Source: an uncultured Winogradskyella sp. (GTDB taxonomy: Bacteria; Bacteroidota; Bacteroidia; Flavobacteriales; Flavobacteriaceae). From it: 64,000 nt of DNA. Within the stretch, counting starts at the first letter, position 1; each line of letters opens with the position of its first letter. The stretch spans positions 18,988 through 82,987 of the forward strand of contig CAJXLB010000011.1 of assembly GCA_913055905.1 (NCBI GenBank), read 5' to 3'. Under the pieces are notes generated by a model, which saw only the letters and a program-made list of their open reading frames with translations, was not told the origin of the DNA and did not search any database. The translations under genes were made by a program, and so were the position numbers. Below are positions 27,812-37,215 of the stretch, piece by piece.

Positions 27812-29287
27812 ATGCAAATGATGAAAAATATAAATTACAAAATAGGTAGAACCACAATCGTATTGGGATTATTATTAATCTTCAATTTAGGTTGTGAAAG
27901 AGACCTTACGGATGAAGCTGTCTTAGCAACGTTTCCTACTACAGCAGAGATATATACCGATAACCCTGTTGGTCTAACAGACGAGTTCTTTATTTCTTTT
28001 GATCCAGCTGTTGGTGCTAATCCTGAGGCTTTCGGTACAGATGATAACGAGTCTTATGAAGGAACCTCTTCCATACGCATAGACGTTCCTGGACCAAACG
28101 ACCCAAATGGGACGTTTGCCGGCTGTATATTTAGAGACCGTGGTGAAGGAAGAAATTTAACGGGTTACGACGCCTTAACGTTTTGGGCAAAAGGAAGTAC
28201 CACTGGGGTTTTAGGAGAAGTTGGTTTTGGTGTCGATTTCCTTGAAAATAAATTTCCTGTGAATCGTGCGAATATTCAATTATCTACAGATTGGAGAAAA
28301 TATGTCATTCCAATTCCTAATCCAGAAAAATTGGTTCAGGAAAGAGGCATGTTTTTAATTGCTGTGGGATCCTTCGATGTGTTGGGCAACGATGACCCAG
28401 CACTGGCAGATTCTTTTAGCGACAATTCTGGTTGGATTGTTTGGTTGGATGAAATTAAATTTGAACGTCTCGGAACTACGCTGACGGTGAATGCAGAAAT
28501 ATTGGATGGACAAAACCTTGTTCAGGAATCCTTTTCAAATACCACTACGACTATTACGGGCTTGAGTCAAACGGTTAACCTAGCAACTGGTGAAAATGTA
28601 ACAGTTGGCGTAGCACCAACTTACTTTGATTTTAATTCATCAAATCCTGCAGTAGCAACAGTTGATGAGAATGGTGTTGTTAATGTCGTTGGACAATCTG
28701 GCACTACTACGATTACCGCTGTTCTTGGTAATAATCAAGCTCAAGGCTCGTTGGAGATAACGGCACTGGGAGATTTTCCTTTGGCACCCGTACCAGACGA
28801 CCCGGCCGCCAATGTTCTTTCTATTTTTAGTGATTCCTATACAGATGTTGTGGATGCTAATTTTACACCTGGATTTGGAGGGTCCACGACACAAGCTTCA
28901 GTATTAAGTATTGGCGGAGAGGAATTTGTAACCTATGAAAATAACAACTTCACGGGTATCATGTTCGATAATAATCCAATAGATGGTTCTGCTATGTCGT
29001 TTTTACATGTTGATATTTTTGCACCTGACGCTTCTACTCAAGTAGAATTTCAAATTAGGGACATAGGAAGTAACCAGGAGATAGAAACAAATGAATTTAC
29101 CGGTTTCCCCACGGGAGATGATGTAGATTATAGAGTAACACTCAATGGACTAACACCAAATGAATGGAATTCTATAGACATACCGCTAGTTGGAAATTTA
29201 ACAACTCAAAGAAACAATCTCGGAGCTATAATATTAGTTGGTGGTCCAAGCTTTATTTTGGATAACATCTACTTCTTTACCGAATAA
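27812..29287 (+). CDS. Carbohydrate-binding lipoprotein with Big_2 domain
   Basis: A 491-residue lipoprotein from the ATG at 27812 (further ATGs at 27818 and 27821); an upstream in-frame start at 27797 would overlap the previous gene. The lipobox cysteine, at residue 28 (FNLGC), is followed by ERDLTDE. Three parts are visible: a CBM-like beta-sandwich (about 35-220, with YDALTFWAKGS and WRKYVIPIPNP), a bacterial Ig-like Big_2 domain (about 225-318, SNPAVATVDENGVVNVVG), and a C-terminal module (about 325-491) homologous to modules in the proteins at 21402 and 41381. No catalytic site. A surface glycan-binding protein. Confidence 0.8.
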   Translation: MQMMKNINYKIGRTTIVLGLLLIFNLGCERDLTDEAVLATFPTTAEIYTDNPVGLTDEFFISFDPAVGANPEAFGTDDNESYEGTSSIRIDVPGPNDPNGTFAGCIFRDRGEGRNLTGYDALTFWAKGSTTGVLGEVGFGVDFLENKFPVNRANIQLSTDWRKYVIPIPNPEKLVQERGMFLIAVGSFDVLGNDDPALADSFSDNSGWIVWLDEIKFERLGTTLTVNAEILDGQNLVQESFSNTTTTITGLSQTVNLATGENVTVGVAPTYFDFNSSNPAVATVDENGVVNVVGQSGTTTITAVLGNNQAQGSLEITALGDFPLAPVPDDPAANVLSIFSDSYTDVVDANFTPGFGGSTTQASVLSIGGEEFVTYENNNFTGIMFDNNPIDGSAMSFLHVDIFAPDASTQVEFQIRDIGSNQEIETNEFTGFPTGDDVDYRVTLNGLTPNEWNSIDIPLVGNLTTQRNNLGAIILVGGPSFILDNIYFFTE

Positions 29288-29310
29288 AAAGAAAAAAATT
29301 GAACTATAAA

Positions 29311-30174
29311 ATGAAGCAAATGAAGATTTTAAAATCAATACTCGCATGCGCTGTGTTATTAGCTGGTACTTTGTTAATAACAAATTGTGAGGTGGATGAG
29401 ACCCAGACCGTCACAAATTTTGAAAACCTCGTCATGGCGGATGAATTTGATGTCGATGGCGCTCCTGACCCAACCCTTTGGACATACGATATTGGCGATG
29501 GATCGGCAGAAGGTATTCCAGGTTGGGGCAATAATGAATTGCAATATTATACAGACAGACCCGAAAATGTTAAAGTAGAAAACGGACTGCTTGTTATCAC
29601 GGCAAGAGAAGAGGCCTTCGATGGAAGTTCCTATACCTCCGCCAGGATTACAACACAAAATTTATTCGAGCAACAATATGGTCGATTTGAAGCGCGAATT
29701 AGAATGCCACTTGGTAAAGGCATTTGGCCAGCGTTCTGGTTGCTAGGTAATGATTGCGACATCAATCCATGGCCACAGTGTGGTGAAATTGATGTTATGG
29801 AATATCTAGGGGACGCACCAACCATCGTTTTCGGTAGTGCCCATGGTCCAGGATATAACGCAGGTGATTCCATCTCAAAAGAATACGAGTTGGAGAACGA
29901 TCGTTTTGATACAGGATTCCATGTATTTGGAATAGAGTGGGGTCCAGATTATATCAATTACTACGTTGATGACGAATTGTACCAACAAATAACCCCAGAA
30001 ACAACTGCTGAAGAGGCTGTTGATAATGTTCCTAATCCTGGAGAATGGGTTTTCAATCGCCCATTTTACATTATTCTGAACATAGCAGTGGGTGGCAACT
30101 TGCCAGGCGCACCAAATGAAGATACCCAATTTCCACAACGAATGTATGTGGATTATGTTAGGGTGTATAACTAA
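29311..30174 (+). CDS. GH16 endo-beta-1,3-glucanase (laminarinase) lipoprotein
   Basis: A glycoside hydrolase family 16 enzyme of 287 residues from the ATG at 29311 (a TTG at 29299 is less likely). The signature GEIDVMEYLG places the nucleophile at Glu159, the assisting Asp161 and the acid/base Glu164. GIWPAFWLLG, FGSAHGPGYN and FHVFGIEWGPDYINYYVDD are further laminarinase marks, and the bulge residue (methionine between D and E) fits the beta-1,3-glucanase branch. The lipobox cysteine (TNC) is followed by EVDE, pointing to the cell surface. It makes the first cuts in laminarin-type glucan. Confidence 0.92.
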   Translation: MKQMKILKSILACAVLLAGTLLITNCEVDETQTVTNFENLVMADEFDVDGAPDPTLWTYDIGDGSAEGIPGWGNNELQYYTDRPENVKVENGLLVITAREEAFDGSSYTSARITTQNLFEQQYGRFEARIRMPLGKGIWPAFWLLGNDCDINPWPQCGEIDVMEYLGDAPTIVFGSAHGPGYNAGDSISKEYELENDRFDTGFHVFGIEWGPDYINYYVDDELYQQITPETTAEEAVDNVPNPGEWVFNRPFYIILNIAVGGNLPGAPNEDTQFPQRMYVDYVRVYN

Positions 30175-30186
30175 AAATAAGACAAC

Positions 30187-31008
30187 ATGATAGCTTTAAA
30201 AAATAAAATTAGCATAGTATTCGGCTTAATCATGGCCTTGATTATGGTCTCTTGTGATGGCAAGGAAGAAACTGAAACGTTTAATTTAGAGGCAAGGTTT
30301 ATAAGTGATGTTCAGGGCAGAACGATTAATTTTACCAATGTTTCTAATGATGCAACAAGTTACCTTTGGGATTTTGATAATGGTACAACGTCTTCGGTTA
30401 TCGACCCTGTCGTTGAATTTGAAAACGGCACCTATACGGTAACCTTAACTGCTTTTGACGGTAGAGGGAATTCAGCAAGTTTTAGTCAGACCTTTGATAT
30501 TGACTGTGAAACAGATGAGAATATAGATCCGGCTAACGGTAATCTCAATTGGACGTTCTTAACTGCATCTCCAGCAACAACGTTTGATGCCTTTGGGAAC
30601 ACAGGAGGAGGTATAGTACAAAATCCTGTTGAAGATGCAGTAAATTCAAGTTGTAATGTACAGCAATTCGTAAAAATACCAGGATGTTTTACGTTTGCAG
30701 GTTTAGGTAAAGAGTTAAATACAGCGCTGGATTTTAACGATCCGGACGCGAGTAAAGTCTTTACAATGAAAGTACTAGCCGAGACTCAGGTCACTGAAGT
30801 AACATTAAGACTGGAGTTTATGCCTTTCCCAAATGTAGATCCGGCCGTAGACCGTGTTGCAACAATCACAGAAGTGGGAGAGTGGCAAGAGCTTACCTTC
30901 GATTTTACGGGCGTAACAGGAACATTTAAGAGTATGATTATCTATTTTGAGAGAAACGCACCTTGCGATGGCGATGTCTATTATTTTGATGATATAATTC
31001 AGCAATAA
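30187..31008 (+). CDS. PKD lipoprotein with C-terminal carbohydrate-binding-like domain
   Basis: The 273-residue lipoprotein (lipobox VSC followed by DGKEETET) has one PKD domain (about 30-105, with ATSYLWDFDNGTTS and YTVTLTAFDGRGN) and a C-terminal beta-sandwich (about 110-273) that ends in YYFDDIIQQ, a typical last strand of CBM-like domains. It follows the GH16 gene by 12 bases, so it is co-transcribed. In many laminarin loci such a protein helps the GH16 enzyme bind glucan. No catalytic residues seen. Confidence 0.8.
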   Translation: MIALKNKISIVFGLIMALIMVSCDGKEETETFNLEARFISDVQGRTINFTNVSNDATSYLWDFDNGTTSSVIDPVVEFENGTYTVTLTAFDGRGNSASFSQTFDIDCETDENIDPANGNLNWTFLTASPATTFDAFGNTGGGIVQNPVEDAVNSSCNVQQFVKIPGCFTFAGLGKELNTALDFNDPDASKVFTMKVLAETQVTEVTLRLEFMPFPNVDPAVDRVATITEVGEWQELTFDFTGVTGTFKSMIIYFERNAPCDGDVYYFDDIIQQ

Positions 31009-31030
31009 CAACCGTTTGAGTAAGTAAATT

Positions 31031-31058
31031 TGCGGCTTTAATTTATTTTATGGCCGCA
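31031..31058. other. Hairpin between PKD lipoprotein and phosphorylase genes
   Basis: TGCGGC (31031-31036) pairs with GCCGCA (31053-31058) across an AT-rich loop and is followed by TTTTG. It may attenuate or process the transcript between the surface-protein genes and the cytosolic phosphorylase gene. Confidence 0.35.
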
Positions 31059-31106
31059 TTTTGTCTCTTATAAATGATAACCTTATTACTAATCTAAAAA
31101 CACAAA

Positions 31107-34100
31107 ATGGTTGCTACTAACCAAGATACCAAATCAAAACAAAAGGAAGTAACTTTATCTAAGGTAAAGTTAGATAACAAGGCGTATTTTAAAATTGCGA
31201 ATCACGATAAGATGCGACCGTTCTTTATGAGCATTGTTAGTGACTCTAATCACTGGATGTTCATTTCAAGTAATGGTGGCCTTACCGCAGGACGCAAAAA
31301 TGCAGAGTATGCACTATTCCCCTACTATTCTGACGATAAGATCACCGAATCTGCTGAAATAACTGGAGCAAAATCCATATTTCAGGTAAAACGAAAAGGA
31401 GAAACGTATATATGGGAACCTTTTTCTATTCGTTTTCAAGATAAATACAAGATCAAGCGAAACTTGTATAAAAGCATATACGGCAATTCCATAGTTTTTG
31501 AGGAAGTAAACCTTGATTTACAGCTAACCTTCAAATATGAATGGTCTTCTAGCAACCTATACGGATTTGTAAAAACATCCACACTTTCCAATCAAGCAGA
31601 AGATGCGGTGGAAGTGAATATTCTAGATGGTATTCAAAATGTGTTGCCATTTGGCGTGAGTAGTGCTCTTCAAAATGCCAGCAGTAATTTGGTAGATGCC
31701 TACAAACGCACAGAATTAGTAAAAGATTCTGGAATAGGAATCTTTGCCTTAAGTGCTATCATTGTTGACAAGGCAGAGCCAAGCGAGGCCCTCAAGGCCA
31801 ATATAGCGTGGTCACTTGGTTTGGAGTCTCCCAAGTATCTATTGTCGTCACTTCAGCTTAAGGATTTTAGGGCATTCAAGGATATAGAACAAGAAACAGA
31901 CATTAAAGCTGAGAAAGGTGGTTACTTCGTAAACAAAACAATCACCTTAGCTTCAGGAGCTCAAAAGAAATGGTACATCGTTACCAACGTGAATCAAGAC
32001 AAATCGGATATTGTAAGCCTTTCGCAGGCTATACAAAAAGATGACGAGCTCGAACATAAACTACTGGATAACGTGGCATTGGGCACGCAAAAACTTATAG
32101 CCCTTAATGCCGCATCAGATGGACTTCAGTTAACATCAGATAACTTAAGAGACACACGCCATTTTTCCAATACGCTATTCAATATTATGCGTGGTGGTAT
32201 TTTCGATGATGGCTACACCATTGAAACATGGGATTTTAGAAAATATATAAAAGAGGCTAATAAAGATGTTTCAATTAGGCAAGCCAACCTTTTGAACAGT
32301 CTTAATGACAAAATAACCTTGTCGGAGTTAAAGGAAATTGCCAATACATCGCAAGATGAAGATTTTTGCAGGTTGGCATTGGAGTATATGCCATTGAAAT
32401 TTAGTCGCAGACACGGAGATCCAAGTCGACCTTGGAACAAATTTTCCATTAATACCAGAAGTGAGGTCGATGGGTCAAAGATTCTGGATTACGAAGGTAA
32501 CTGGAGAGATATTTTCCAAAATTGGGAGGCCTTGGTGCATTCTTATCCAGAGTACATCGAGAACATGATTCACAAATTCTTAAACGCCTCTACGTTTGAT
32601 GGTTATAATCCTTACCGAGTTACCAAAGGAGGTTTTGATTGGGAGACTATAGAGCCAGACGACCCTTGGTCTTATATAGGGTATTGGGGCGACCACCAAA
32701 TTATTTATCTTCAAAAATTCTTGGAATTTATCCAAAATCATGAACCAGGTAAGTTAGAGAGCTTCTTTACAAGAGATATATTCGTTTATGCCAATGTGCC
32801 TTATCGCATTAAATCCTATGAAGCGATTGTTCAAAATCCAAAGGATACAATAGAATTTGACGAAGAATCCGATCGTAAGATAAGAGCTAAACGTAACGCT
32901 ATAGGTGCTGATGGTGCTTTGTTATGCAATGCAAAAGACGAAGTAGTCAGAGCCAACTTTATCGAAAAGATTCTAGCGACCACCTTGGCGAAGCTTTCCA
33001 ACTTTATTCCCGAAGCAGGAATTTGGATGAATACGCAACGTCCAGAATGGAACGACGCGAACAATGCACTCGTTGGTAATGGCGTATCTATGGTCACGCT
33101 TTATTACTTAAGACGATTTTTAAAGTTTTTTGAACACATATTTGACCAAGCGTCTGTTAACGAAGTATTGGTGTCAAAGGAAATAGCTGACTTTTTTAGT
33201 GAGGTTAAAGAAACCTACAGTTCTAATGAGGGACTTTTAGCATCTGCAATTAGTGATAAAGACAGAAAGCTGATGATGGATGCTTTAGGAAAAGCAGGAA
33301 GTACATATAGAGACCGTGTCTATTCGAGTGCCTTTTCTGGAGAGAGGGAAACAATTACATTTTCAGAACTGAAAAATTTTGTGGCATCTGCACTAAAACA
33401 TTTAGAACATGCCATAAAAGCCAACAAGCGCGATGATGATATGTATCACGCTTATAATCTTATTACAATTAACGAAGATAATACGGTGTCTCTCTCCTAC
33501 TTAGATGAGATGCTAGAAGGTCAAGTGGCCGTTTTAAGTTCGGGCTATTTAAGTTCTAAGGAGAATCTAAAGGTATTAGATGGACTGAAACACAGTAGTC
33601 TGTTTAGGCCAGACCAATACAGCTATATCTTGTATCCCAATAAGGAACTAAAAGGCTTTATGGAGCGTAATAATGTTCCTCAATCAGCTGTCCAAGATTC
33701 AGAATTGTTACAAAAGCTGTTAGAAGATGGCAATACTCAATTGATTAAACAAGATATCAATGGCGGCTATCACTTTAATGGTAATTTTAAGAATGCAGAA
33801 GACGTTAAAGCTGCCTTAAATGACTTGGAGGAGACGAGCTACAAAAATTTAGTTACAGAAGATAGAAGAAAAGTTCTAAGGATATTTGAGCAAGTGTTCA
33901 ACCACAAGGCTTTTACGGGCCGTTCTGGCACCTTCTATGGTTACGAAGGATTAGGCTCAATCTATTGGCATATGGTGTCTAAACTTCAACTGGCAGTGCT
34001 TGAATGTTGTTTAAAAGCGATTCACGATAGTGAAGATGAGGTTGTTGTAGGGAAGCTGTTAGAGCATTATTATGAAATTAATGAAGGTATTGGCGTGCAT

Positions 34101-34565
34101 AAATCGCCACAGCTTTATGGGGCCTTTCCAACAGACCCATATTCCCATACACCATTTGGCAAGGGGGCTCAACAACCAGGTATGACGGGACAGGTTAAGG
34201 AAGATATTTTATCTAGGTTTGGAGAGCTTGGTGTTTTTGTAAATGATGGGCAACTATATTTTGATCCTTGTATGTTGCGACGAGAAGAGTTTTTGTCTCA
34301 AGCCATGACCTTCAAATATGTTGATGTTGCCGGGAAACAGGAAACTATCCAGCTCCAGCCAAAACAATTGGCATTTACATATTGTCAAGTGCCAGTGATT
34401 TATGAGGTTTCTAACCACAATGGACTTGAAGTGTCACTAGAAGATAATTCAACTCAAAAGTTCGACAAACTAACGTTAAACAAAAATCTTAGTTCATCTG
34501 TGTTTGAAAGGAAAAATGAGGTCAAACATATTAAGGTAACAATTGAAAAAAGTTATTTAAAATAA
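31107..34565 (+). CDS. GH149-type beta-1,3-glucan phosphorylase
   Basis: The 1152-residue protein has no signal peptide and so is cytosolic. Its plan, an N-terminal beta-sandwich (WMFISSNGGLTAGR near residue 50) followed by a long helical-barrel catalytic region (PDDPWSYIGYWGDHQ near 515-531) and a C-terminal beta domain, is that of inverting glycoside phosphorylases related to GH94. The length and the beta-1,3-glucan setting point to family GH149, which cleaves beta-1,3-oligoglucans with phosphate to give glucose 1-phosphate. It conserves ATP compared with hydrolysis. GH94 or GH161 are alternatives that a family search would separate. The GH17 genes follow directly. Confidence 0.75.
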   Translation: MVATNQDTKSKQKEVTLSKVKLDNKAYFKIANHDKMRPFFMSIVSDSNHWMFISSNGGLTAGRKNAEYALFPYYSDDKITESAEITGAKSIFQVKRKGETYIWEPFSIRFQDKYKIKRNLYKSIYGNSIVFEEVNLDLQLTFKYEWSSSNLYGFVKTSTLSNQAEDAVEVNILDGIQNVLPFGVSSALQNASSNLVDAYKRTELVKDSGIGIFALSAIIVDKAEPSEALKANIAWSLGLESPKYLLSSLQLKDFRAFKDIEQETDIKAEKGGYFVNKTITLASGAQKKWYIVTNVNQDKSDIVSLSQAIQKDDELEHKLLDNVALGTQKLIALNAASDGLQLTSDNLRDTRHFSNTLFNIMRGGIFDDGYTIETWDFRKYIKEANKDVSIRQANLLNSLNDKITLSELKEIANTSQDEDFCRLALEYMPLKFSRRHGDPSRPWNKFSINTRSEVDGSKILDYEGNWRDIFQNWEALVHSYPEYIENMIHKFLNASTFDGYNPYRVTKGGFDWETIEPDDPWSYIGYWGDHQIIYLQKFLEFIQNHEPGKLESFFTRDIFVYANVPYRIKSYEAIVQNPKDTIEFDEESDRKIRAKRNAIGADGALLCNAKDEVVRANFIEKILATTLAKLSNFIPEAGIWMNTQRPEWNDANNALVGNGVSMVTLYYLRRFLKFFEHIFDQASVNEVLVSKEIADFFSEVKETYSSNEGLLASAISDKDRKLMMDALGKAGSTYRDRVYSSAFSGERETITFSELKNFVASALKHLEHAIKANKRDDDMYHAYNLITINEDNTVSLSYLDEMLEGQVAVLSSGYLSSKENLKVLDGLKHSSLFRPDQYSYILYPNKELKGFMERNNVPQSAVQDSELLQKLLEDGNTQLIKQDINGGYHFNGNFKNAEDVKAALNDLEETSYKNLVTEDRRKVLRIFEQVFNHKAFTGRSGTFYGYEGLGSIYWHMVSKLQLAVLECCLKAIHDSEDEVVVGKLLEHYYEINEGIGVHKSPQLYGAFPTDPYSHTPFGKGAQQPGMTGQVKEDILSRFGELGVFVNDGQLYFDPCMLRREEFLSQAMTFKYVDVAGKQETIQLQPKQLAFTYCQVPVIYEVSNHNGLEVSLEDNSTQKFDKLTLNKNLSSSVFERKNEVKHIKVTIEKSYLK

Positions 34566-34574
34566 ATAAAACGC

Positions 34575-35861
34575 ATGCTTAAAACGAGAATTTTATGGAT
34601 AACTGCGCTCCTGGTTTTTGTGTTGTCGTGCAATGATAAAAAAAATAAGGACCTCAAGTCCGTAACCCAAATTAGTAAAAACGTGACTGCTAAGGATATA
34701 TTAGGTAACCCTAAGTATATGGCCATCTCCTACGGTGGGTATAGGGAAAAAACAAGGGACATTCAGCCTACGATAGAAGAGCTGAAAGACGACATGAAAA
34801 TATTGTCGGCTATGGGCATAAAGGTTTTAAGAACCTACAATGTTCAATTACCTCATGCAACAAATGTGCTTAAAGCTATAAGGGAACTCAAAAAGGAAAA
34901 CCCTGATTTTGAGATGTACGTCATGCTTGGGGCATGGATCGATTGTCTCAATGCATGGACAGACAAACCTGTGGACCACAATGTTGAGAGTCCTAACAAC
35001 AAAGATGAAATTGCACGAGCGGTGGCTATTGCAAATCAATATCCGGATATAGTAAAAGTTCTGGCCGTTGGTAACGAAGCTATGGTAAAATGGGCTACAA
35101 ATTATTACGTTCAGCCCAGTGTTATCCTAAAATGGGTTACCTACTTGCAAGATTTAAAAAAGTCAGGAAAGTTACCTAAAGATTTATGGATTACAAGCTC
35201 AGACGATTTTGCCTCGTGGGGAGGAGGAGAGGCATCCTATCATGTTGAGGATTTAGAGAAACTGGTAGAAGCTGTTGATTACATTTCAATGCATACGTAT
35301 CCATATCATAACACACACTATAATCCAGAGTTTTGGGGTGTGCCTGAAGCCCATGCAGGAATGCCAGATACAACCAAGATTGAGATGGCAATGGAGCGAG
35401 CACTGAAATTTGCACAAAAACAGTACGATAGCGTGACCAATTACATGAAAAGTTTAGGAATCAACAAACCAATTCATATTGGAGAGACGGGCTGGGCCAG
35501 TGTTTCCGATGGGCATTATGGTGATAAAGGCTCTAGAGCAACCGATGAGTACAAACAAGGACTCTATCACCGCTTGATGCGTGACTGGACCAATAAGGCC
35601 GGAATATCATGTTTCTATTTTGAGGCCTTTAACGAACAATGGAAAGATGCAAGAAATCCTAAAGGGTCCGAAAATCATTTTGGGCTATTCACTATAGATG
35701 GTGAGGCCAAATATCCTATTTGGGATTTAGTAGATAAAGGCATTTTTGAGGGCTTGACCCGTAATGGTAATCCTATCACCAAAACTTACGGAGGTGATAA
35801 ACAAGAGCTTTTAAAGGATGTTCTTGTTCCACCATCCGAAGAGGAGATTATGTCTAAATAA
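34575..35861 (+). CDS. GH17 beta-1,3-glucanase lipoprotein, copy 1
   Basis: The 428-residue lipoprotein (lipobox LSC, cysteine 19, then NDKKNKDLK) is a GH17 TIM barrel. Acid/base Glu168 lies in AVGNEAM and nucleophile Glu304 in HIGETGWASVS. The residues after the cysteine are lysine-rich, not acidic, so it should stay on the periplasmic side. It is followed 25 bases later by a close paralogue with long identical stretches (DFEMYVMLGAW, KDLWITSSD, VEDL, ISMHTYP), a tandem duplication. It would cut imported beta-1,3-oligoglucans. Confidence 0.9.
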   Translation: MLKTRILWITALLVFVLSCNDKKNKDLKSVTQISKNVTAKDILGNPKYMAISYGGYREKTRDIQPTIEELKDDMKILSAMGIKVLRTYNVQLPHATNVLKAIRELKKENPDFEMYVMLGAWIDCLNAWTDKPVDHNVESPNNKDEIARAVAIANQYPDIVKVLAVGNEAMVKWATNYYVQPSVILKWVTYLQDLKKSGKLPKDLWITSSDDFASWGGGEASYHVEDLEKLVEAVDYISMHTYPYHNTHYNPEFWGVPEAHAGMPDTTKIEMAMERALKFAQKQYDSVTNYMKSLGINKPIHIGETGWASVSDGHYGDKGSRATDEYKQGLYHRLMRDWTNKAGISCFYFEAFNEQWKDARNPKGSENHFGLFTIDGEAKYPIWDLVDKGIFEGLTRNGNPITKTYGGDKQELLKDVLVPPSEEEIMSK

Positions 35862-35886
35862 CGTAAAGCTCAAAAAGTAAAGACAA

Positions 35887-37203
35887 ATGACAATTAGTAA
35901 GAACAAACTACAAAAAGTGACTTTAAACACCTTCAAGGCAGTACTGATACTTTTATGTGTTTGGTCTTGTAAACAAAATCCCAAATTGAACGAACAATCC
36001 CAACCCAAAAACAGTCCTACAGCTAAAGAAATCTTAGGCAACCCTAAATATTTAGCTATGTCTTATGGTGGTTATCGCCATGTGGATCACGACATAGAAC
36101 CAACAATCGAAGAACTTAAGGAAGACATGCTGTTGCTCTCGGCAATGGGAGTAGGTATTATCCGTACTTACAAAGTCTATTTGCCTCATGCCTCTAACGT
36201 CCTTAAAGCCATAAAGGAGTTGAAAAGTGAGGACCCAGATTTTGAAATGTATGTCATGCTTGGCGCTTGGATTAATTGCAAGAACGCGTTTACAGACAAG
36301 GAGCCTGACCATGCTTCGGAGAGTCCTGATAATGCCACGGAGATTGAAAAAGCGGTAGCATTAGCAAACGAATATCCCGATATTGTAAAGATTATCGCTG
36401 TTGGAAACGAAGCTATGGTAAAATGGCAAGCGCAATATTATGTAGAGCCAGGAATCATATTAAAATGGGTGACCCATCTACAAAATCTAAAAGAGGAAGG
36501 AAAATTACCTAAAGACCTATGGATAACAAGTTCCGATAATTTTGCGTCTTGGGGCGGAGGAGGAGAAGAATATCATGTGGAGGACTTAAACCGCTTGATC
36601 AAGGCTGTAGATTTTATTTCTATGCATACCTATCCTATGCATGATACCCATTACAATCCCGACTTTTGGTACACGCCAGAATCTGATTCTAGCCTTTCAG
36701 ATATGCAAAAGATAGAAAAGGCGATGCAACGTTCATTGGCTTATGCTAAGACGCAGTACCAAAACGTCGCTCGGTATATTAAGTATTTGAACTTAGAAAA
36801 ACCTATTCATATTGGAGAAACAGGTTGGGCTACGGTTTCCAATGGGTTCTACGGTACAGAAGGTTCTAGAGCCACGGATGAATTTAAGGAAGCGCTTTAT
36901 TATGAGGCCATTAGGGATTTTACCAATGAAAATAAAATCTCTTGTTTCTATTTCGAAGGCTTTGATGAGCCTTGGAAAGATGCCTCTAATCCCAACGGTT
37001 CAGAGAATCATTTTGGTCTTTTTACGGTTGAAGGAAAGGCAAAATTTGCCCTATGGGACTTAGTAGATAAAGGAGTTTTTGATGGTCTAAAACGAAATGG
37101 AAATACAATAGAAAAGACATATAATGGTGATAAATCTGCCCTAATGAAAGATGTTATGGTGCCTCCAACAGAAGAAGAAATTCTAGCACAACACTCAAAT
37201 TAA
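35887..37203 (+). CDS. GH17 beta-1,3-glucanase lipoprotein, copy 2
   Basis: The 438-residue paralogue of the preceding gene: signal peptide with lipobox WSC (cysteine 28, then KQNPKLNE), acid/base Glu175 in AVGNEAM, nucleophile Glu311 in HIGETGWATVS. The catalytic barrel aligns end to end with copy 1, but the loops around residues 250-275 (FWYTPESDSSLSD against FWGVPEAHAGMPD) differ, which may alter product length or branch tolerance. Periplasmic location is inferred from the non-acidic residues after the cysteine. Confidence 0.9.
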   Translation: MTISKNKLQKVTLNTFKAVLILLCVWSCKQNPKLNEQSQPKNSPTAKEILGNPKYLAMSYGGYRHVDHDIEPTIEELKEDMLLLSAMGVGIIRTYKVYLPHASNVLKAIKELKSEDPDFEMYVMLGAWINCKNAFTDKEPDHASESPDNATEIEKAVALANEYPDIVKIIAVGNEAMVKWQAQYYVEPGIILKWVTHLQNLKEEGKLPKDLWITSSDNFASWGGGGEEYHVEDLNRLIKAVDFISMHTYPMHDTHYNPDFWYTPESDSSLSDMQKIEKAMQRSLAYAKTQYQNVARYIKYLNLEKPIHIGETGWATVSNGFYGTEGSRATDEFKEALYYEAIRDFTNENKISCFYFEGFDEPWKDASNPNGSENHFGLFTVEGKAKFALWDLVDKGVFDGLKRNGNTIEKTYNGDKSALMKDVMVPPTEEEILAQHSN

Positions 37204-37215
37204 AAGTAAACTTTG

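Noticed and set aside
31107-34565. Reading the phosphorylase as an ordinary GH94 cellobiose phosphorylase
   Set aside because: The protein is far longer than GH94 enzymes and lies in a beta-1,3-glucan locus; GH149 fits better, though this was not confirmed by search.
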